NCBI GenBank assembly: GCA_052400685.1
Contig: JBQTGJ010000015.1
Strand: one strand, 5' to 3'
Length of the DNA: 64,000 nt
Source of the DNA: CAZHHH01 sp052400685
GTDB taxonomy: Bacteria > Bacteroidota > Bacteroidia > Bacteroidales > Marinilabiliaceae
In this document: piece after piece, positions 1 through 7,767 of the stretch
How positions within the stretch are numbered: position 1 is the first letter of the stretch
Layout: each line of letters begins with the position of its first letter
The notes under the pieces: generated by a model
Seen by the model: the letters and a program-made list of their open reading frames with translations, nothing else
Databases searched by the model: none
Told to the model about the DNA's origin: nothing
Translations under genes and position numbers: made by a program

Positions 1-135
1 ATTAAAGCATGGGCATTCTTCTCAAAAACATAAAAAAACGACAGTAGGTCCATAGTATTTTGTTGTAGCTCTACCGGGATGTCGTTCAACCTGGAGTAAT
101 CGCTGGGTCGTGCCGACCGCTCATACTCCTATATA
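1..135. mobile_element. Right end of IS91-related element X, copy 1 (truncated by window edge)
   Basis: These 135 bases match 3375-3509 with only five substitutions and no gaps (about 96 percent). The later copy is the right end of element X, so another X copy probably extends left of the window. The match stops at the TT that begins the first cassette. Two of the five differences (54 and 127) are compensatory in a predicted stem. Confidence 0.75.
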
Positions 136-155
136 TTAGTAGCAGTTATTAGTTT

Positions 156-1358
156 TTAATTTACATCAATATCTTCTCCGTTAATTTTAAAGTCCCGAAT
201 ATATGCAATTGGTTTATCTGAATTCAGGTAACTCCAACTTTCGAAGAATAAGCTTTGCGTAAATCGTTCACATAAATTATTTAAATCTTTTAATGCAAAT
301 GCTCCAAGTATTTGATTAAAAATGGAGACAGGAATAAAAATAGGTAAATCTTCTTTGGCAAAATTATCAATTAGATTCTTTGTGTTATCTTCACTCAAAA
401 TAACTCTATCATTAATCAAGCAAACTTTTACAATATATCGATTATTCATTAGTTGTTTCTCTAGTGATTTATCTAACAAATCAATAAGATTGTCATTTAT
501 TTGTGATTTTATTTTTTTTAGTTGAAGTACTGCTTTTTTGAGTGCCTGATTAATTTTTGTCTGTTTCTTACTTATTATATATTTAGATTCTATTAAAATC
601 ACAATAGATTTAGAGAGTAATATAAAATCAGTAAATTCAGTTTCGTCTGTATTTTGAGGACTGCAATAGAATTCTTCGTTGATAACGAAATGACGTCTTA
701 AAATTGATTCAATAGAGTTTTCTTGGAAATATCCATGTTTTCCATTGTCTCCATAATTTGATAAATTAAAATGTGTTGTATAAATATCTCCTTTTTTATC
801 CATGTTTAATTGAATTGCGTGAAAATCTGAGGTTTCAGAACTATCATAATTGATAATCTGAATGCTAAAACCTTTTTTGTGGTTTTCTGGCAAGTAGCAT
901 CCATTTATCATTTTTTCTCCTTGTTCTGAATACTCATGGTAATTGTAGATTTTAAAAAGCCAATTATGGATATTCTCTTCACATTTTATACTCAGCTCTT
1001 TAGTGTGGATTGGTTTAGAATCCAAGTTGTACAAGGAAACAATTATTTTATTGGTAGTAGCAATTGCTAAAGTTACTTTGTCAAAGTCTGGAACAGTTTT
1101 ATCTGCTTCACCGAAAAACTTACCTGTAACATAAAATGGTTCATCAATTATGTCGTGAATATATAAGGTGCAACTTCTTTTATCAATGTGTGGATTTCGT
1201 ATAACAATTTCAAGCGGAACTCCTTTAACGATACTATTAACTAATGATGCTTCAAGTTTTATCAATAATGCGATTTCACCTAATTCACTTTCGTCAATCC
1301 AAAAACCTTGAACTAAAGATTCGATTTTGCTTTTTGCATTTGTACTTGGAACATACAT
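156..1358 (-). CDS. Hypothetical protein with PD-(D/E)xK-like nuclease motif (cassette 1)
   Basis: This 400-residue protein is the only gene of cassette 1. I do not recognise a named family. Around residues 240-260 there is an acidic residue in a predicted strand (TDFILL) followed by IESKYI, the spacing and E-x-K signature of PD-(D/E)xK nucleases of the NERD or restriction type. A Lys-rich helix follows. No signal peptide or membrane segment is apparent, so it should be cytosolic. The stop codon lies about 20 bases inside the cassette boundary and the start about 25 bases from the attC-like site, so the gene fills the cassette. Its position beside a Hachiman cassette makes a defence role possible, but that is inference. 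Confidence 0.6.
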   Translation of the reverse strand: MYVPSTNAKSKIESLVQGFWIDESELGEIALLIKLEASLVNSIVKGVPLEIVIRNPHIDKRSCTLYIHDIIDEPFYVTGKFFGEADKTVPDFDKVTLAIATTNKIIVSLYNLDSKPIHTKELSIKCEENIHNWLFKIYNYHEYSEQGEKMINGCYLPENHKKGFSIQIINYDSSETSDFHAIQLNMDKKGDIYTTHFNLSNYGDNGKHGYFQENSIESILRRHFVINEEFYCSPQNTDETEFTDFILLSKSIVILIESKYIISKKQTKINQALKKAVLQLKKIKSQINDNLIDLLDKSLEKQLMNNRYIVKVCLINDRVILSEDNTKNLIDNFAKEDLPIFIPVSIFNQILGAFALKDLNNLCERFTQSLFFESWSYLNSDKPIAYIRDFKINGEDIDVN

Positions 1359-1378
1359 ATCAAGTTGCTGGTTTAATT

Positions 1379-1513
1379 GCTACTAACGTTGAATGTATGG
1401 TGTCGTAAGGGATTTCGGGCTTCAAACTTATCAACATACCACCAAAAAAAATGCGGGTGATGACGCTCGAAAAACTACTAAAACCCTTATGCACTATACA
1501 TATTGTTGTGCCG
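1379..1513. other. attC-like recombination site a
   Basis: The outer boxes are GCTACTAAC (1379-1387) and GTTGTGCCG (1505-1513). Between them, ATGTATGGTG..TAAGGG on the left pairs imperfectly with CCCTTATGCACTATACAT on the right, giving a long imperfect hairpin with extra bases on the left arm, as in integron attC sites. The site is clearly related in sequence to site d at 8386-8520. Confidence 0.72.
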
Positions 1514-1520
1514 TCGTACA

Positions 1521-1886
1521 TTATTCTTTATTATTTGTTTCGTCCATTTCTTCATGAGTCACTCCGTATGGAAATCCACCACTTGTATAACCAATAATCA
1601 TGGCAAAGTTTTCATCACTATCAAATTCGCACAAGTCGTTTAATTTATCCTCTCTTTTTTTCTTAAATGAAAGTCTTTGTTGTCTGAGAGCTTCCATTGA
1701 ATTAATCAACTGTTTTTCGTATTCTTCTGATATGTTAACTCCAACCATTCTTAGTTCTTTAACCGCACATAATTTATCAACAAAATAGTTTTTTGAATAT
1801 CCTTTAACAAGATTGTTTCCTGAATATGTTTTTATCCAGCTTTTGGCAGAACTAAGTCTTTTTTCTCTTTTTAGAGTCTTTTTCAT
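1521..1886 (-). CDS. Hypothetical basic protein (cassette 2, third gene)
   Basis: This 121-residue protein has a strongly basic start (MKKTLKREKR) and a Lys/Arg-rich stretch near residue 75. It ends with an acidic tail (EEMDETNNKE). I do not recognise a family. It is the last of three minus-strand genes in cassette 2 and follows the 86-residue gene by only 5 bases, so the two are probably co-translated. The stop codon is 8 bases inside the cassette start box, typical of compact integron cassettes. The basic/acidic pairing with its small neighbour could suggest a toxin-antitoxin-like pair, but no motif supports this. Confidence 0.55.
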   Translation of the reverse strand: MKKTLKREKRLSSAKSWIKTYSGNNLVKGYSKNYFVDKLCAVKELRMVGVNISEEYEKQLINSMEALRQQRLSFKKKREDKLNDLCEFDSDENFAMIIGYTSGGFPYGVTHEEMDETNNKE

Positions 1887-1891
1887 TTAAC

Positions 1892-2152
1892 CTAATCAAA
1901 TGGTTCTTTGGGTAAAGCTAATAAATTCTTAATATACCGCTCATTATTATATGGTTTCCTATGTTTCATTACGTCAAATAATTCAACAGCTAAACATTGT
2001 CCAATCATTTGTTTTGATTGGAAATCATCAAATTCTTCTTTCTTCAGCCTATCTAATGTTTCTTTAGTTTCTTTTGGGTCATTATCCTTTAATTGATTCT
2101 TTATAATCTCAAAAATCGGCTCTCTTAATAATTCATTTGTTTCCATATACAT
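1892..2152 (-). CDS. Hypothetical small acidic protein (cassette 2, second gene)
   Basis: The product is 86 residues or, if the second Met (METNELL) is used, 84. It is charged and predicted helical, with no signal peptide or known motif. It lies between the membrane protein gene (8 bases upstream) and the basic 121-residue gene (5 bases downstream), so all three appear to form one short operon inside one cassette. No function can be assigned from sequence alone. Confidence 0.55.
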   Translation of the reverse strand: MYMETNELLREPIFEIIKNQLKDNDPKETKETLDRLKKEEFDDFQSKQMIGQCLAVELFDVMKHRKPYNNERYIKNLLALPKEPFD

Positions 2153-2160
2153 TTTATTAG

Positions 2161-2484
2161 TTATGGTAATAGTGCATTTGTTTTTCCATCATACAAGTCA
2201 ACCCAACAATAAACGTTCAACAATAAGATGATAAGATTTGACAACAACAAAACAGTTGATAGAATTAATTTTGTTTTTGATTTTTCCCAGAATCCAATTG
2301 ATGCTTTAAAAATCAGATAAACAACAAATAAATAGAATAATAGGAGTGGTAATTCAACCCAAAATGTAGTTCTCCAGCTAATCCAATTATCCGTCATAAT
2401 TGAAACAATTACAAAAAAGTTAATTATTCCAATCAAAATCATGATTGCATTACTAATAATCGGTTTTCGCTGTATAATTTTCAT
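2161..2484 (-). CDS. Small three-helix membrane protein (cassette 2, first gene)
   Basis: This 107-residue protein begins MKIIQRKP and has three hydrophobic segments, at about residues 13-32, 40-62 and 73-96, so it is an inner-membrane protein. The family is unknown to me. Its start codon lies about 25 bases inside the cassette boundary box at 2510-2518, so any promoter would have to be in that short stretch or in element X next to it. It leads the three-gene operon of cassette 2. Confidence 0.55.
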   Translation of the reverse strand: MKIIQRKPIISNAIMILIGIINFFVIVSIMTDNWISWRTTFWVELPLLLFYLFVVYLIFKASIGFWEKSKTKLILSTVLLLSNLIILLLNVYCWVDLYDGKTNALLP

Positions 2485-2716
2485 TTGCTATGGTTTTCTT
2501 TCTTGTATGCGGCACAACCCCCCCATAACGCCATTATCGTTTATGACCTAAAAGGGTTATTGTCTTTATATTACATTTATATTGTTTTTTGCCGGTGATT
2601 TCCGGAAAAACAGACAATGAATTTACTAATTCGCTGCTATTTATCAAAAAAGTTGAACAAAAACAGCTTTCATGTTTAGATGGTAGCCATGGCGCATAAA
2701 GAGCAAATCTTCAAAA

Positions 2717-3214
2717 ATGAACCTTCGCTGCTTGGGGAGAGCCATGCTGCCATCTGGCAGAATCATACTGCCTTGGGGGAGGAGCGTGCGCCCCGAGGTT
2801 CTCAAGGGGTCGCCGTTACACATTTTTGTCCAATTTCAACGTCTTGAAACGGAAATGCTCCGTTATATCCAAAAAAAACTACCGCCACTCAAAGAGGGAT
2901 CGTTTCTGCGTCGATTCTGCCTGCATGTCATGCCGGATGGGTACGCACGCATCCGTCGGTTCGGCATTTATCACCATTCCACAAAGCGCCATCTGAATTT
3001 GCAATTTGTGCCGGATGAGAAGCCCGACATTGCCCAGTTGATGGCACCCAAAAAGGAAGAAACAGCTTCAGAACGTATTTTAAGATTAACCGGGATTGAC
3101 GTGACCAAATGTCCTCATTGCAAAAAGGAACGTCTGATTGTCATAAGAACTATGCCCAGGATTCGGTCACCCGCAGGACATCTGCCTTCTATGCTTTTTG
3201 CCAAGTTGCTGTAA
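2717..3214 (+). pseudogene. IS91-family (Y2/HUH) transposase, C-terminal remnant
   Basis: The frame encodes 165 residues, of which those from about residue 50 onward resemble the C-terminal part of IS91 transposases. The block FLRRFCLHVMPDGYARIRRF is the conserved segment that follows the Y2 catalytic domain, and CPHCKKERL near residue 137 resembles the C-terminal zinc-binding pair. The HUH motif and catalytic tyrosines are missing. The first 45 residues derive from a degenerate repeat that corresponds to the minisatellite in copy 3. The gene is therefore an internal-deletion remnant and inactive by itself; a full transposase would have to act in trans. Confidence 0.7.
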
Positions 3215-3250
3215 CCAACAAAACACCTCCCTTAAAAACTTCATGAACAT

Positions 3251-3286
3251 GGGGTTAGGGGTTAGGGGGTGTATTGTCTAAAGGGG
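3251..3286 (+). other. G-rich tract with quadruplex potential
   Basis: Four runs of at least four G occur on the plus strand, GGGGTTAGGGGTTAGGGGG followed after 13 bases by GGGG. Loops of 3, 3 and 13 nt allow a DNA G-quadruplex. The tract lies downstream of the transposase remnant within element X. Confidence 0.45.
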
Positions 3287-3427
3287 AGGTTTTAAGCCAA
3301 AAAGAGATTGGTTTTTAACTTTTGAGTTGCAAAATGCTCTCTTTTTTTAAAAACAAAGAGTTTAAAGCAACACAATTAAAGCATGGGCGTTCTTCTCAAA
3401 AACATAAAAAAACGACAGTAGGTTCAT

Positions 3428-3501
3428 CGTATTTTGTTGTAGCTCTACCGGGATGTAGTTCAACCTGGAGTAATCGCTGGGTCGTGCCGACCGCTCATAC
3501 G
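3428..3501. other. Branched stem-loop at the right end of element X
   Basis: An outer stem CGTAT/ATACG (3428-3432 with 3497-3501) encloses two arms. One is GTTG..CAAC capped by CTAC-CGGGAT-GTAG, and the other is GAG..CTC capped by GGTCG-TGC-CGACC. In the copy at the window start the outer stem is AGTAT/ATACT (54-58 with 123-127), so a change on one side is matched on the other. This fits a folded single-strand substrate of an HUH transposase, or a structured RNA. Confidence 0.6.
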
Positions 3502-3519
3502 CCTATATATTGGGCACAG

Positions 3520-4287
3520 TTATTTATATTCAATCTCTCTTTTTATCAGTGTTGTCATTACATTATTCCTAATACTTTTCCTTTCAATCCAGTTTCCAAA
3601 TTCGTCTAGTTGATATTTGTATAAAGTGATAGAAATTAATGAATCATGTCGATTATACTCTGTTGTCTTAAATAATCTTTGGTCTTTATAATCATATTTA
3701 TAAATTCTATTCCTATCAAGACTTAGTGAATCACAAAAAATTGACTCAATCATCTGTTTATTATCATTGTATTTATTTATTTCATATGTGTTTCCTGTTG
3801 TATCTTTAGTTTCCAAATCTACAAACTGTTGGAGTGTTGTGCTTTTTTCTAACTTGTCATTTGAATCATAGTAGTATTTGCCTAATTGTTTTGACAAGAA
3901 TTCATTATCATTAAATTCTGATTTTGTCCTTTCTAATTGTTTGCCATTATAAAAATAATCAACGGTGAATGTCGTACTGTCATTTACTATCTCAACAATT
4001 TCCTTTTTGAGTCTTTTACTTATATCGTATTCAAAATCAATTATCAAGTAATCATCGTTGTATAAAAAATCTTGTACTCTTCTGATAATTTGACCATTTT
4101 TATTGTAAAGCAATTCTTTTTTAGTCAGAGTATCAATAGCCATATTATCCAATGAATCAATATCTACGTTTATTAAATATTCCGTAATCTTTTTAGCGTT
4201 TTTTGTCAGACCATTGGAAAATTGGTCAGGTTGATTTGAACATCCTAAAATAATAATCAATGATAATATCAATAAAGTTCTATTCAT
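3520..4287 (-). CDS. Lipoprotein with YD-like repeats (cassette 3)
   Basis: I place the start at MNRTLLILSLIIILGCSNQ, which gives a clear lipoprotein signal with the lipobox LGC. The open frame continues 20 codons upstream, but those lie in the attC-like site. The mature protein of about 240 residues has several stretches of the type YYYDSNDKLEK, DEFGNWIERK and KYDYKDQR, which resemble the tyrosine/aspartate repeats seen in RHS-like and other Bacteroidota lipoproteins. It is probably anchored in the outer membrane or periplasm. It is the only gene of cassette 3, with its stop 10 bases inside the cassette start box. Function unknown. Confidence 0.6.
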   Translation of the reverse strand: MNRTLLILSLIIILGCSNQPDQFSNGLTKNAKKITEYLINVDIDSLDNMAIDTLTKKELLYNKNGQIIRRVQDFLYNDDYLIIDFEYDISKRLKKEIVEIVNDSTTFTVDYFYNGKQLERTKSEFNDNEFLSKQLGKYYYDSNDKLEKSTTLQQFVDLETKDTTGNTYEINKYNDNKQMIESIFCDSLSLDRNRIYKYDYKDQRLFKTTEYNRHDSLISITLYKYQLDEFGNWIERKSIRNNVMTTLIKREIEYK

Positions 4288-4303
4288 ATCTGGGTTTTTA
4301 ATT

Positions 4304-4438
4304 GTGCCCAACGGCTCGAATATGCGTAGTGCGGGATTTAAAGGCACTTCGCTATCAAATCGCTACAATGTTTATTAAATGCGTTAAAGTTCAAATTTAC
4401 CATATAGCCCTGCATTACGTATATTTATTGTTAGGTTT
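4304..4438. other. attC-like recombination site b (best match to consensus)
   Basis: The end boxes GCCCAAC (4306-4312) and GTTAGGT (4430-4436) match the integron consensus RYYYAAC and GTTRRRY perfectly. ATATGCGTAGTGC-GGG on the left arm pairs with CCCTGCATTACGTATAT on the right arm with one bulged base. The site separates cassette 3 from the Hachiman cassette. Confidence 0.78.
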
Positions 4439-4557
4439 TCGTGCTTTATTCTCCGTAATCTGTCCGTGAGTTGGGGCTGCCATACTCTTTGACAAGTTTT
4501 GGCTGTGTGTCGGCTTTTTTGAGCGACTTGGCAATGTGTATGGGTGCGAAGGGGTGG

Positions 4558-6684
4558 CTATATATACTGCTGTAATTCATAAACAAAATCTTTTTCTATT
4601 TCATTCAAATTAGAATTAACAGGTTCAAACGCTTTTATCTGCTCTAAAGATTTGTCAATACTCCTATCTAATTCAATATTTTGTCCAATCTTTAATGAAA
4701 CCTGAATAGGTAATCCATATTCGTCTAATGGAACAACGTAAGGCTCAGTAAAATAACATTCAACCATTGAAGCATAATACGAGTAGTCGCACAGCTTTAT
4801 TCCTTTAGTTTTAAAAACATGATTAACAATCTTTTCTAAAGCCATTAAATATCTCGGAAACTGAAAATTTATCCAATGTCTTTGAATATCAAATGCTAAT
4901 TCAATGCTCTCATTTATTTCTTTTAAATCTGATTTATTTCCAACAAGATTACGTATGAAATTTTTCAAACTACCAGACTTCCTAAATTGGTTAATTCTGA
5001 AATGCAATTGTTTACCTGAACTAACTCCATAAATACGTCTTTTAGAGTTAACAAAATAATCCCAGATTAGCAGACAAACCAATTTTAATTGCTGATTAGA
5101 TGGGACATTATCCCAAGTCAAATATGGTATTAGTTTCTGACTATTATCGTCGACAAATTTTGCTAGTTTTAATTGATAGTCAAGTTCAATAAAAGAATTG
5201 TGTCGTAGAACTTCTTGTGATAATAAATCTTGATTGTAATATTTCTGAAGTTTCTTTTTAGAGCTCTCTTTTAAATCTTCTTCTTTTAGATTAATTAGTA
5301 GTTTCTCTGGAACATCATCATTTTGTGAAAAAATTGGAAAATCTACTAAGGGTAATTCTGCTTGTGGAGGTTCATGAAATAAGTAGATGTTGCCAACAAA
5401 ATGAGCAAACATTCTACCTGACCTTCCGCAAATATTATTAAACGTGAAATAATCAAATTTGCTACTAGCAATTTTATTATCATATATGATAACATTCTTT
5501 GCTTTTGTATTAACCCCTTCAATTATTGTAGAAGTACAAATTAAAAAGTTGATATTACCTTCATTAAATAGCTTAATACACTTTTGAGCAATAGCCCTAG
5601 GTATTTTACCATGATGTATTCCAATGCCTTGGCTCAAACAATTAGGTAAAATCCAATTCTTATGATAATTCTCTTTAATCCAGTTAACAAGTTCAGTATT
5701 TTTAGAATCCTTGTCAAATAAGCCACTTTCAAATAGTAGCGATGCTACTCGATTAGCACTCGCTGGAGATTGGCAAAAAATCAGGGACGGTTCGTTAATC
5801 TTTTGAATAAGTTCTAGAAGTTTTTCTTGAGCATTATCTCCTTTCTTCAAACGAATCATATGTCTTTCAGAAACAACCGTTTTATAATCAGTTTTTATGA
5901 AACGATATTTCACATTGGACAAAAGTTCTGTAGTTACCCTTTCGATATTTGGGCCTAACAGATAAAATTGAGCTTGTTGCTTTACTAGCAAATAAAACAC
6001 ATGGTTAAGAATATGGCATCGTTCTTCATCTGATTTAGTAGGACTAAGTTTATAAAACTCGTCAATAACGAAAAAATCTATTGAAACCTCTTCTACAAGC
6101 TCAAGTGCTCTTTCTTGAGTAAGAATCAACACATTGCGCTCTTGCAATTCTTGACTTGAATGTGTTACGATTTTATAGTTATCCTTAAATTTAGATAAGC
6201 GTTTTCGAGTTTCATCAATTAAAGCAATTGTAGGAACTATAATGGCAATGTTTATGTACTTGTTAGTTGCTATTACAGCATCAATTATTAAACTTTTTCC
6301 AAAACTTGTAGGCGCACTTAAAACTATGTTTTCACCTTTCATTAAAGAGTAGTAAACCTCTGCCTGTGCATGATGAAAAACTATATTTTCTTCCAAACCT
6401 TCTGGTTTGTGAATTTCATAAGCAATAGAATCATTTATTGATAAGTCATTTTGATTGATATAAGGATACAATCCGACTTGTCTTACTAGTGAATCTATTA
6501 TAGGTTCATAACCAGAAAACAGTTCTTTTCGTGACAATATCCGCAAAACCAATTCCTGACCAATATTACGGTTATTGACTAATACCTTTGCAACAACTTT
6601 AATTATCTCAAAAATGTCTTTATTTTCAAACTCGCCTGACCTAAGCAAATTTCTTACTTTTCCAGGGGTTAAATCTGTTGCCAT
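4558..6684 (-). CDS. hamB: Hachiman antiphage system helicase HamB
   Basis: This 708-residue superfamily 2 helicase has Walker A APTSFGKS at residues 124-131, a DEAH-like box IDEFY at 207-211, a motif V-like TSTIIEGVN at 384-392 and motif VI GRSGR at 420-424. The C-terminal 280 residues are an accessory domain without recognisable motifs. The gene follows hamA with a 16-base overlap, suggesting translational coupling. In Hachiman, HamB is an ATP-driven DNA helicase and sensor that holds the HamA nuclease in check until phage-related DNA damage appears. The assignment rests on partner and motifs; other helicase-nuclease pairs are the main alternative. Confidence 0.8.
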   Translation of the reverse strand: MATDLTPGKVRNLLRSGEFENKDIFEIIKVVAKVLVNNRNIGQELVLRILSRKELFSGYEPIIDSLVRQVGLYPYINQNDLSINDSIAYEIHKPEGLEENIVFHHAQAEVYYSLMKGENIVLSAPTSFGKSLIIDAVIATNKYINIAIIVPTIALIDETRKRLSKFKDNYKIVTHSSQELQERNVLILTQERALELVEEVSIDFFVIDEFYKLSPTKSDEERCHILNHVFYLLVKQQAQFYLLGPNIERVTTELLSNVKYRFIKTDYKTVVSERHMIRLKKGDNAQEKLLELIQKINEPSLIFCQSPASANRVASLLFESGLFDKDSKNTELVNWIKENYHKNWILPNCLSQGIGIHHGKIPRAIAQKCIKLFNEGNINFLICTSTIIEGVNTKAKNVIIYDNKIASSKFDYFTFNNICGRSGRMFAHFVGNIYLFHEPPQAELPLVDFPIFSQNDDVPEKLLINLKEEDLKESSKKKLQKYYNQDLLSQEVLRHNSFIELDYQLKLAKFVDDNSQKLIPYLTWDNVPSNQQLKLVCLLIWDYFVNSKRRIYGVSSGKQLHFRINQFRKSGSLKNFIRNLVGNKSDLKEINESIELAFDIQRHWINFQFPRYLMALEKIVNHVFKTKGIKLCDYSYYASMVECYFTEPYVVPLDEYGLPIQVSLKIGQNIELDRSIDKSLEQIKAFEPVNSNLNEIEKDFVYELQQYI

Positions 6685-7505
6685 GCCTTTAATTTATTTT
6701 CGAGACTAATAATCAATTCTTTTTTTGTATCCAACGGTAGAAGAAATAGATGAACTGTTAGAGGGAAATCTCCTAAATCTTTACAGAATTTATTGTGAAA
6801 ATGTAATAATTCAGCCTCTATTTCTGCAATATATTCATCCGTTTTCTTTTCATGAGAAGCTAAAACTTTGGAATCATAAGTTAATAAAACAGGAATACAG
6901 GTTCTCTCAAATACATCATCCAGCGAGGTTGTTGGGTCTAACAACTCAATTAGCTTTTCGGCATGCTCCCAGTTTCTATCAATCTTGTTCGTTATTGTTA
7001 TAAATTCATTTTTTACGTATCTGATTTTAACGTGCTCATTTAATTCATCTATAACATCAGATATTGCACTATAAATGCTTTGATAAAATTTCACTTCCCC
7101 CAACCATAATTCAAGCTTGGTATCATTATCTACCACATGAACAGCATCAAACCCCTTTACTGTTTCATTTGGTCCATCTTTGTAAAAAATCTTGCTAATT
7201 GCAGGTATAGTGTTGTGGGTTTCTCTAATTATTGCATGCAGTAACAATTCACCAAATTCACCTCTGTTTCTAAATTTATCAGATTGATAAACATTTCCTG
7301 CGGCTTTTCGTATTTTTGGAATAAGGCTTAAACTGTCAAATTCTTGTAATTCACTTTGATTAAGAGCAAATTCAGGTAGATAATTGAAAAGATAATCTAC
7401 AAGCTGGTCTTTTCTCCAAGATTTATTTTCAAAACCTGCACATAGTCCATGTAAATCAGGCAATGAATCAGTTTTGTGTATAACGATATTAAAAAATCTA
7501 CTCAT
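6669..7505 (-). CDS. hamA: Hachiman antiphage system nuclease HamA (DUF1837)
   Basis: This 278-residue protein shows the DUF1837 pattern. An RGEFGELLLHAIIRE helix lies at residues 81-95, GFDAVHVV at 118-125, and LWLGEVKFYQ at 133-142. The Glu of the helix, Asp of GFD and Glu-x-Lys of GEVK form a PD-(D/E)xK active site. HamA is the nuclease effector of Hachiman and acts with the helicase encoded next to it, whose start it overlaps by 16 bases. Both genes are in one cassette of about 3.3 kb. Active-site residues look intact, so the system may be functional. Confidence 0.82.
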   Translation of the reverse strand: MSRFFNIVIHKTDSLPDLHGLCAGFENKSWRKDQLVDYLFNYLPEFALNQSELQEFDSLSLIPKIRKAAGNVYQSDKFRNRGEFGELLLHAIIRETHNTIPAISKIFYKDGPNETVKGFDAVHVVDNDTKLELWLGEVKFYQSIYSAISDVIDELNEHVKIRYVKNEFITITNKIDRNWEHAEKLIELLDPTTSLDDVFERTCIPVLLTYDSKVLASHEKKTDEYIAEIEAELLHFHNKFCKDLGDFPLTVHLFLLPLDTKKELIISLENKLKAWQQI

Positions 7506-7631
7506 ATCTTTAATTTACATTTCTATTTGTGCGCCGGCTAAAATTTGGCTCTTTTACAAGCTAAAGAATCAGGCTGTGTGTTGGAGCTTGTAAATGTGCC
7601 AAATGAGCGTTGGCTTGTCGCTCTTTGCATG

Positions 7632-7767
7632 AAACCTAACGCCCCGCGGTATGGAACGTTTGGGAGAGCGGGTTTCGTTCATATCTACCGTTACCAAACT
7701 TTGATGCGTGGCAGAATACTCGAATAGCTACTTTCCCCCAAATGTTTTATGACCGCTTGTTACCGCC
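7632..7767. other. attC-like recombination site c
   Basis: The end boxes are AAACCTAAC (7632-7640) and GTTACCGCC (7759-7767). GCGGTATGGAACGTTTGGG on the left pairs imperfectly with CCCAAATGTTTTATGACCGC on the right. The left box is the reverse complement of the start of the Hachiman cassette at 4430-4438, so that cassette ends here. Confidence 0.72.

Larger units (their letters stand above)
2519..3509. mobile_element. Element X, copy 2: IS91-related insertion replacing an attC body
   Basis: The 991-bp segment lies exactly between the end box of cassette 2 (CGGCACAAC, 2510-2518) and the TT that starts cassette 3 (3510). Its left 190 bp recur at 9411-9600 (roughly 90 percent) and its right 135 bp recur at 1-135. 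Inside are a truncated IS91-type transposase, a hairpin at about 2583-2613 (CCGG..CCGG flanked by T4/A4), a G-rich tract and a structured right end. No target duplication is visible. The same ends at three cassette junctions indicate a site preference for attC or a cassette-like mode of spread. Confidence 0.65.

Noticed and set aside
3448..3500. tRNA-like segment (GTAGTTCAACCTGG, GGTCGTGCCGACC) at the end of element X
   Set aside because: It resembles a D-arm and an anticodon arm at first sight, but no acceptor stem, seven-base anticodon loop or T-arm can be formed.
3322..3609. 95-residue plus-strand frame
   Set aside because: It covers the structured end of element X and runs into the minus-strand lipoprotein gene; the same end at 1-135 does not keep it as a gene.
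7545..7727. 60-residue plus-strand frame
   Set aside because: It lies inside the attC-like site c and its flank and has no supporting features.
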